This document shows positions 60,201 to 64,000 of a DNA stretch of 64,000 nucleotides, one piece after another. Source of the DNA: Haemonchus contortus (taxonomy: Eukaryota > Nematoda > Chromadorea > Rhabditida > Trichostrongylidae). The translations under genes and the position numbers were made by a program. The notes beneath the pieces are model-generated. The model was given only the letters and a program-made list of their open reading frames with translations. It ran no database searches and had not been told where the DNA came from. Within the stretch, counting starts at the first letter, position 1, and every line of letters begins with the position of its first letter. The DNA is taken from positions 48,418,336-48,482,335 of the forward strand of contig LS997565.1 of NCBI GenBank assembly GCA_000469685.2, read 5' to 3'.

Positions 60201-62669
60201 ATGAATTACCTGGGATCGCGAACTTCCACAGAAAAAATATTTTCTTTATAATACAGATTGTCCAAATAGCACCAATGAAAGTTCTGAAAGTTTTCGTCAA
60301 AAATTATGTCGTCAATAATAATCTCAAGATATATGATTGAATTGAAGTACAACGACAATCCCATTTTCCTCTTACAATCAGCTTCAAAAGAAGCAAGTGG
60401 CATAAGTGGGAGGGGTGAATGGATCAGAAAAAGTACGGATAGGCAGCTTGGAGCTTGCATAATACCAGGAGAGAGAACACCTTCAAACAACCATGAAAAA
60501 CATTATAAGCTTACTGATGGCCAACGAATGCTGAACTTTGAACTTTATGCAAGCGTCATGGGGTTCGCATACGTTGAATTCGTTCGGCCCAACAACAACA
60601 AACCTTGCGATTCGAGCGGCACTACGAGCCCGAAAGTGATTAGGATTGACTCGTTTCTCATATACTCACGGAATGAGAGTCGGCCGAATGGCGGAATGGC
60701 AAATCTTATTTTATTTTGGGGTAACTTCGGCACGCATACACAAATTACCTATATCACAGCCTCTACATAGCAAATAAGTCTCATCAAGAAAAAAACAGCA
60801 ATAATAACGAATTCTCCTTCACAACAAGTCTCGCAGAACTACAACCACCAATACAAGTCAGTTTCAGTCATTAGTACACTATTGTCAGTGCGTGGTAAGC
60901 AAATAGGTGATATGCTGACAGACGCGGCTGGTAGACACCAAGAGGCATGGTGGTAAATAGGCACGAGAACACATTACATAGGTGACGTTATCCAAATAGA
61001 TCGATCTCCAGTCAGGAAACCAACGAGAAACAATCGTTAGGAGTGAACAAATGCAAGCGTACCTCCTTAGGTCGAAAAGTATCTTCGTTCTCGAAAACTT
61101 GTATGCCTCTATTATTAATAGAAAGAATGCAGGCGGAACCGTCACGTTCTTTGACTCTATACAATCGACTGCCGTACTTCAAGCATTTCTCCACAATTTG
61201 CATTACCCTGAAATTCCAATTTGATTTTTGAAAAAGCTTTACTAAAAACTTGGCTTCAGCAATGAAATGGTATGAAAAAAGGTCTCAAATTATCCAGTTT
61301 TTCCATTTCTCGAGAGCAACCCGTAGGATAATTTTGGCATAAGCCTTCGATGAAGTATAAAAAATAAAAAAAAACCCAAAAAACTTACGAAACTATAGCA
61401 GACCCGCGTTGCAAACCACGTAATTTACTATACTCTGCTAGTACTTGTTTCTCAAACGAACTTTGACTGACACCGTATTGCCTCGTTAATCGTGGCGGAA
61501 AAGGGAGTAAAGATCGTAGATGGTTTATCAGGGAACTATCACTGCAAAAAAAACCAATTTATCGGTTGTCAGTCATTTGTCATGTCATATAAAAACAACC
61601 GCAAGCGTGGAAAAATAAGAGCAATGCTAAGAAATACGAGAAAAAAAAACTTACTCAATTATATCACCACGGTAAATTTGAAGTAATAATCCACCAACGC
61701 GAGCGTAATCAATGTTAGATAAATCTAGTTGACCCTGAAAGATATGAAAAACTCGTAAAAAAAGCCTCAACGGAGGGCAGGTAATTCATTACCTTCCGCA
61801 GTTGCTGATGGGCTTCGAGAAAAAACATCTCAATAGTGGAAGGGTTTTCGAGACACAAAATGGAGTCGACGAAAAATCTGAAACGAAAATGATGTCTCAG
61901 TTATCTTCGTTCGTTCGAATTGAATACGATATGTTATTTTTTCATTGAAAAGCGAATTCTTACAACAGACGATAACCAGGATACTCCGAGATTAGCGAGC
62001 AGTAACTGAATAAGTTTGCATAACTCTGTTTAGCTATCATCATGTTCTAAAAGACGGCTGCCCCTATTTGCCAGTTCTTGTTAGCATGGAGAGGAATCAG
62101 TTTCTTAGGATTGTGGCGCGATCTACTAGGATTCAAGGGAGGGCGCTGTAGAACACTTCATAAGGAAAAGGGTGAGCCACTGGTCATTATTCATCGGAGC
62201 TATTGTTGGTAGTGAACTCTCAATATTTAATACAGTGGTCGTTCTAGTGCGTCGTATAACATAAAAATAATGTTCAATAAATCAATGAATAAATAGAAAA
62301 AAAATAAGAAAATAAACAAAAAATGAATCAAGAAATTGAAGTTCTAGAGCATGCCTAGCGCACTATTTTCTCTTTTTGAGCAAAAAGCACAAAAAGATGA
62401 TGGCTTCCAAACGACATATTGTGAAGCTTGGATGTGACAAAGGGGCACAGACGACAGTCAGTCTCTAATTGTTTTCCTATTAAGAAATAGTTTCAGAAAA
62501 TAAAAATGAAAACAAACAAATGCAACCAAACTCCCCGCTATCTCTGCTAAAAACTCCTTAAAACATTTTCACTCACCGGACATTGTGCGTGAGTTTTATC
62601 ACAGCTTTGTCGCTAGGGAATTCATAATCGAGAAGATTTTTCCCCGGTTGCAGCCAGTGATAGTGATCA
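35911..62669 (-). CDS. FRMD4: FERM and CUPID domain protein of the FRMD4 family, multi-exon, N-terminus missing
   Basis: This is the parent entry for a gene of at least 26.7 kb. Exons read on the minus strand are 62577-62669, 61793-61877, 61655-61734, 61389-61541, 61063-61207, 60210-60283, optional 60048-60137, 57912-58059, tentative 52808-52846 and 52542-52637, then 45008-45111, 44823-44923, 44590-44717, 40824-40943, 40573-40684, 39119-39281, 38811-38990, 37461-37533, 37268-37393, 37060-37193, 36866-36995, 36243-36291 and 35911-36161. Codon phases carry without a break through three runs of 259, 111 and 445 codons. The order FERM F1-F2-F3, CUPID coiled coil, then a long Ser/Pro-rich tail is the FRMD4A/B plan. 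Family knowledge: FRMD4 proteins bind cytohesins and Par3 at epithelial junctions. The first half of F1 is missing, and so is the middle of CUPID. The family call is firm; one-to-one orthology is inferred. Confidence 0.88.
39536..40440 (+). mobile_element. Internally deleted mariner, Hsmar1/bandit type
   Basis: The element is 905 bp, flanked by TA at 39534-39535 and 40441-40442. The inverted ends start TTAGGTTGGTGCAAAAGGAA and are matching for about 30 bases. These ends resemble those of human Hsmar1 and related cecropia-group mariners. The transposase remnant runs from an ATG at 39726 to a TGA at 40362. The N-terminal DNA-binding part contains TARNINEVWGQERWFQKF and GNASLEDEPHGSRLP. A one-base frameshift lies near 39769 and another near 39957. 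About 0.4 kb is then missing relative to a 1.3-kb family member, taking the first two catalytic Asp. The C-terminal piece keeps HSPDLSPTDFHLFKHL with the third Asp, and ends WQKCVDCNGDYFD. The copy sits in a FRMD4-like intron, antisense to the host gene, and cannot make active enzyme. Confidence 0.93.
39726..40362 (+). pseudogene. Broken mariner transposase
   Basis: The reading starts in one frame (MSSRDFRQIYFYEF) and shifts by one base to continue KLGRTAAQTARNINEVWGQ. It shifts again after DPHKNDTR into a helix with an HHTTIVRHLKQNGK-like reading. It then jumps over the deleted catalytic centre to the third catalytic Asp region (SPDLSPTDFHLF). Only one of three DDD residues remains. It is similar along its length to Hsmar1/bandit transposase by recall of that family. 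Confidence 0.88.
40573..40943 (-). CDS. FRMD4: Second half of the CUPID region
   Basis: Exon 40824-40943 is exactly 40 codons, phase 0 to 0. It reads as a helix containing LETDVELHKRIVAAAERLAK, then a basic patch (NKSVRKKRQK). Exon 40573-40684 continues with AAAAMKLRGLELGLNQMRLS and a Ser/Gly linker. The pattern of helix, xxAAxRLAxD, basic KKxRK and a second helix with xxLxxLExxLNxxR corresponds to the FRMD4 CUPID segment that follows the RRR motif. The acceptors are TAG and CAG; the donors are GTCAGA and GTGAGG. The intron upstream is 3.6 kb and contains a complete gene on the opposite strand. The intron downstream contains a mariner copy. Confidence 0.85.
41023..41195 (-). other. Basic open stretch next to the CUPID exon, possible unplaced exon
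   Basis: On the minus strand this region reads open with KTKEGRQHLEVGGYQQLARK and RAVLALKHAVSRKR before a stop. A GATATCAG acceptor and a GTTAGT donor could cut out a phase-0 piece reading QQLARKRAVLALKHA, which would fit between the CUPID exons at 44590 and 40943. It does not resemble the expected middle CUPID segment. It could be an unrelated relic. Confidence 0.25.
41919..43916 (+). CDS. Nested multi-pass membrane protein of unknown function, five exons
   Basis: Exons 41919-42160, 42216-42390, 43064-43219, 43338-43527 and 43594-43916 join into 1086 bases, 361 codons plus stop, with all phases matching. Four introns of 55, 673, 118 and 66 bases have TTTCAG-like acceptors and GTAGGT, GTATGC, GTCAGC and GTAAGT donors. 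Residues 1-80 are polar, rich in Pro and charge, and probably cytosolic. Then come about seven hydrophobic spans, for example FLGLFGSFIVFIVAYILVPV, ITLIGVSALLGVLG, VSVGSAYIVGIVLT and SAILAAINLQIIVAAI. The last 80 residues are basic. I do not recognise the family. The gene lies wholly inside an intron of the FRMD4-like gene on the opposite strand. A TACAG about 28 bases before the ATG could accept a spliced leader. The exact C-terminus is less sure because the last exon may contain a further donor. Confidence 0.78.
42470..42840 (-). repeat. Repeat-like insert in intron 2 of the nested gene, with open frames
   Basis: Intron 2 of the nested gene is 673 bases while its other introns are 55-118. 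The extra length contains two overlapping minus-strand open frames: 42769 to 42539, reading VIRLRAPRLQQVEDESGPDK, and 42819 to 42508. GC is higher than in the flanks. The frames match no family I can name and have no splice sites. A mobile insert is the best guess; borders are approximate. Confidence 0.35.
44199..44242. repeat. Inverted repeat hairpin in the gap between the nested gene and the CUPID exon
   Basis: TTTTCGGGTGCCGTTAT and ATAGCGGCCCCCGAAAA pair with one or two mismatches around a 10-base loop. It lies in the FRMD4-like intron just beyond the nested gene. Confidence 0.55.
44590..45111 (-). CDS. FRMD4: Linker and first helix of the CUPID (DUF3338) region
   Basis: Three exons (45008-45111, 44823-44923, 44590-44717) total 333 bases, exactly 111 codons, with compatible phases. 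They run from a Ser-rich linker (SRSSIGSSLPSLSSLHSSSS) through a basic stretch to an amphipathic charged helix containing GKKAELEELLKARINELRSV and ending CLKEG. The helix aligns with the first CUPID helix of FRMD4A/B, which has an ELEETL-RLEELKKLCLREAE-like pattern. CUPID is the module through which FRMD4, INAVA and CCDC120 bind cytohesin Arf-GEFs. The last exon ends in phase 0 at a GTGAGT donor. The CUPID segment that normally follows, with a conserved PPxVRRRxGTAF-type motif, was not located before the next confident exon. Confidence 0.82.
45421..45475 (+). repeat. SINE 3'-end fragment
   Basis: TGTATGGCGCATCCTACAGA and GTTGATCAATGCTGAACT match the SINE GGCGCATCC...GAGTTGATCAACGC end. It is short, so chance similarity cannot be ruled out. 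Confidence 0.4.
49120..49136. repeat. 17-base C run
   Basis: An uninterrupted run of 17 C lies in the 7.4-kb intron of the FRMD4-like gene. Confidence 0.95.
49658..50221 (+). CDS. Unrecognised 187-codon open frame, last part derived from a SINE
   Basis: An ATG at 49658 opens 187 codons in an AT-rich intron of the FRMD4-like gene, on the opposite strand. The first 145 or so residues look protein-like (for example FPEAQFHYAINLFMGIDLPN and MPEIPDIKKLFKFVYDMNNH), mixed polar and hydrophobic with no signal peptide or membrane span. From about codon 150 the frame runs through an inverted SINE, so the present stop is not original. It could be a relic of a gene or transposon, or a chance frame. No function can be assigned. 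Confidence 0.3.
   Translation: METAKNIKQAQIDAQMQLIKKLFIILFPEAQFHYAINLFMGIDLPNRKGSKNFAHVYVNLWNGLLRNHNNSEQRTLEKQMPEIPDIKKLFKFVYDMNNHSIYFSQKNMRLIGSILWRQSISILDALHPSPQSTSIQSYGGGFNARMAFTMNYNCQPMYDSVLLSSWTSLESINRPRKDGRLGWSRRI
50105..50292 (-). mobile_element. 5'-half SINE copy inside an open frame
   Basis: Read on the minus strand it starts GGTAGAGATGGTATAGCGGC and AAGTGGCTCACTCC, has a weakened box B region, then GGGACCAACCAAGCCTCCCA and GGTCTGTTAATTGACTCCAA, and ends near GCACTGAGTCGTACATCGGC. The 3' third of the family consensus is absent. It supplies the last third of the open frame at 49658-50221. Confidence 0.65.
52542..52846 (-). CDS. FRMD4: Two tentative linker exons, possibly an internal alternative start
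   Basis: Exon 52808-52846 can start at an ATG (52846) and reads MSSRRRSRSFRRQ before a GTATGT donor. Exon 52542-52637 has a TTTAG acceptor and a GTAAGT donor. At 96 bases it keeps phase 0 at both ends, which matches the exon at 45111. A shorter version from a second TAG acceptor (start 52626) gives a Ser-rich reading with HRSPRENMVSHRSAIGTG but does not fit the phase of 45111 directly. I saw no in-frame splice acceptor of good quality joining 52846 to the FERM exon ending at 57912. These exons may therefore begin a shorter transcript lacking the FERM domain. Frame and membership are uncertain. Confidence 0.35.
52847..57911 (-). other. FRMD4: 5-kb intron between FERM and linker exons
   Basis: No further coding exon could be placed with matching phase. 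A short plus-strand segment 53312-53388 (reading MPSPTQDTSFFDSKNMM before a GTAAGG donor) and overlapping frames at 55391-55795 look mildly protein-like but have no partner exons. Confidence 0.45.
57912..62669 (-). CDS. FRMD4: FERM domain exons of the FRMD4-like gene
   Basis: Seven constitutive exons (62577-62669, 61793-61877, 61655-61734, 61389-61541, 61063-61207, 60210-60283, 57912-58059) join into 259 uninterrupted codons. All but one use CAG or TAG acceptors, and the donors are mostly GTAAGT, GTGAGT or GTAATN. The first exon carries the end of F1 (HYHWLQPGKNLLDYEF). F2 follows, with FFVDSILCLENPSTIEMFFL, then KQVLAEYSKLRGLQRGSAIV. F3 has YGSRLYRVKERDG, LDNLYYKENIFSVEVRDPR and TAISQHQFFLDQKEREK. 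The motifs NLYxxExxFSVEVxDPR and AISQHQFxLDxK are strongly diagnostic of FRMD4 among FERM proteins. The 62669 exon opens with one base completing a codon, so at least one coding exon for the start of F1 must lie upstream. F1 to F3 normally dock on membrane lipid and partner proteins. Confidence 0.9.
58060..60047 (-). other. FRMD4: 2-kb intron downstream of the cassette exon
   Basis: Non-coding by eye. It separates the optional exon from the last FERM exon. No repeat or element end was identified. Confidence 0.5.
60048..60137 (-). CDS. FRMD4: Candidate 90-bp cassette exon inside FERM lobe F3
   Basis: The sequence between an AAG acceptor (ttctttgaag) and a GTAAGT donor reads open in the phase set by its neighbours, as one base, 29 codons and two bases. 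It encodes a segment containing KQITDFNVLGASLADDDD followed by SDPTT. Joining 60210 directly to 58059 also keeps frame and gives a junction (DPR then VSISRR) that lines up with vertebrate FRMD4 (DPRR then a V/T-x-R-R segment) with no insertion. The 90 bases are therefore best explained as an optional exon adding 30 residues, with an Asp cluster, after the VEVRDPR strand of F3. The acceptor is weaker than its neighbours, which fits alternative use. An unspliced open intron piece is the main alternative. Confidence 0.6.
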
Positions 62670-64000
62670 CTGAAAATGTGAATTACCGATGATACGGATA
62701 CAAAATGAAATGAACATGATTAGAAGTTCATGCAGCAGTACAAATACAGCTGTACTACTGTAATGGCAGAGCATGCTGTTCATAAAATTGGAATATAATT
62801 TTCTTTTGTTATTTTTATAGCACGAAAATTAACACAAAACGTGTAACAGAAACTGCTAAAGCCAACAAGGGGAATATGCAGTGTTCGCATTCTACCAAGG
62901 AGGCTGCAATTTAATGAGTTCCTCGTTACTGTCAGATCAAGGAAAAAACTCTTCATAACATCCTATGCTTGGGCTTATCCGCCTAAGAGCTTGCACCCAT
63001 TGTATTGACGCCGATGGACGCGTCGGCGGGGCGAACGCTGACGCCGGCGTCGCCATTTGTACTATGATTGCTACCGATGACTCTCGTTAATACAGTCATA
63101 AATTCAGTGGAAAACAGTAGCATGAGCACCATGGAGGGAAAAAACATATTGTGAACCAAAAAGGTATATATGAGGAAAAAATAACAGGCAAATCATAAAA
63201 GCATCGAAAACTACAAGAAAATAGCAAGAAAAAGAAACCTTGCAAAGGAGAATTAAAGCCAGATAGCCTTAAATCATACTGAGAGAGTTGTCTAGAAGAG
63301 TTCAATATGACTTCACCGCACTTCTTATAGGTAGTTACGCTATTAAACGGATATCATTGAACTTTCCGACGACTGCTTTCAAGTGTCGCTCTTAGATTTG
63401 CACTCTATGCACCGCAGAAAACGCATCAACATTATAAGTGGATCTTAAGTGTTGACACTTAAGTCAAGATTCCGACCACAGTTAACTTATAAGTCGGGGA
63501 ACTCAAGGAAGTATCTCGTCAACCTTCAAATAAGCATCATCACTGATTAATTGATGTGATACAAAAAGTTTTTGGTTTACAAAAACATCGAAAATTCCTC
63601 CAACGTTTCAGTGGAAATTAGGAACAACCCCAATCACAGCATTTCTGATTCACTAGAAAAAAATGTTGTAAAAAGTTTACGATGAACTCAGTGCAATGTT
63701 GTTGTCCTATTTACAGCCTCATTAATCATTTGCCCCAAAAATAAAGATTGATGAACCAAGTTCAGGGCAACTTTAAACCAGTACCTGCGTATGCAATACG
63801 ATTGAAGGCCTGTAAACACTTCGACTAGTGCTGGGGAAATTAGTGTGCCTGGGGTAGTGGGAAGGAATGAAAAGAGGAAGGAGGAGAGGAACGGAAGAAC
63901 GAGGGTGGGGGCGAGGAATGGCGCTCAGTGGGCAAAAGCGATACTATCAAAAGATTGACGACATCTCGTTAGGGGATTCCTAAACGTTCCAACGGGATTT
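62670..64000. other. Right edge, expected first FERM exon not found
   Basis: The FERM exon at 62669 needs an upstream exon ending with two bases of a split codon. No phase-2 candidate encoding an F1 lobe start was visible on the minus strand here. The 5' end of the gene is therefore probably outside the window. The last 200 bases are purine-rich (GGAGGAGAGGAACGGAAGAA). Confidence 0.5.

Noticed and set aside
60306..60770. 154-codon open frame on the + strand
   Set aside because: It lies in a FRMD4-like intron between two firm minus-strand exons. It has no domain signs, repeats low-complexity polar sequence and lacks splice partners.

Overview
The window reads as nuclear DNA of a nematode, most likely a clade V strongylid of the hookworm type. 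Genes are split by short introns with worm-style TTTCAG/GTAAGT junctions. There is one nematode-type seven-helix chemoreceptor gene, a mariner copy close to the Hsmar1/bandit group (bandit was described from the hookworm Ancylostoma), and many copies of a tRNA-derived SINE. The assignment is inferred from these signs. No bacterial operons, CRISPR arrays, rRNA or convincing tRNA genes are present.

Layout. Positions 1-26,200 look gene-poor and hold mainly repeats: SINE copies at about 6.6, 11.9, 19.1 and 20.5 kb, a 525-bp inverted-repeat MITE at 7.1-7.7 kb, a foldback hairpin at 21.9 kb and a deleted mariner at 23.0-23.9 kb. A complete five-exon chemoreceptor gene of 323 codons lies on the + strand at 26,260-28,305. 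A decayed 1.28-kb mariner with perfect 28-bp ends follows at 29.1-30.4 kb. Next come a CpG-rich island, a 38-bp perfect palindrome and more SINE copies up to 35.9 kb.

From 35,911 to at least 62,669 one large gene on the - strand fills the rest. It encodes a FERM plus CUPID (DUF3338) protein of the FRMD4 family. I could follow 20 confident coding exons plus two tentative ones. Their phases agree in three long runs: FERM domain, first CUPID helix, and second CUPID part with tail. The first half of the FERM F1 lobe lies beyond the right edge or was not found. The gene carries a symmetric 90-bp exon inside the FERM F3 lobe that looks like an alternative cassette, and it ends in a class I PDZ-ligand-like tail (TIV).

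The introns of this gene hold other elements. An opposite-strand five-exon gene for an unrecognised multi-pass membrane protein (361 aa) is nested at 41,919-43,916, between the two halves of the CUPID region. A Hsmar1-like mariner deleted for two of its three catalytic aspartates sits at 39,536-40,440. A SINE and several unexplained open frames lie in the 7.4-kb and 5.1-kb introns.

From relatives, the FRMD4 protein is expected at cell-cell junctions, where the family links cytohesin Arf-GEFs and the Par complex. The chemoreceptor is expected in sensory-neuron membrane. No functional link between them is visible.
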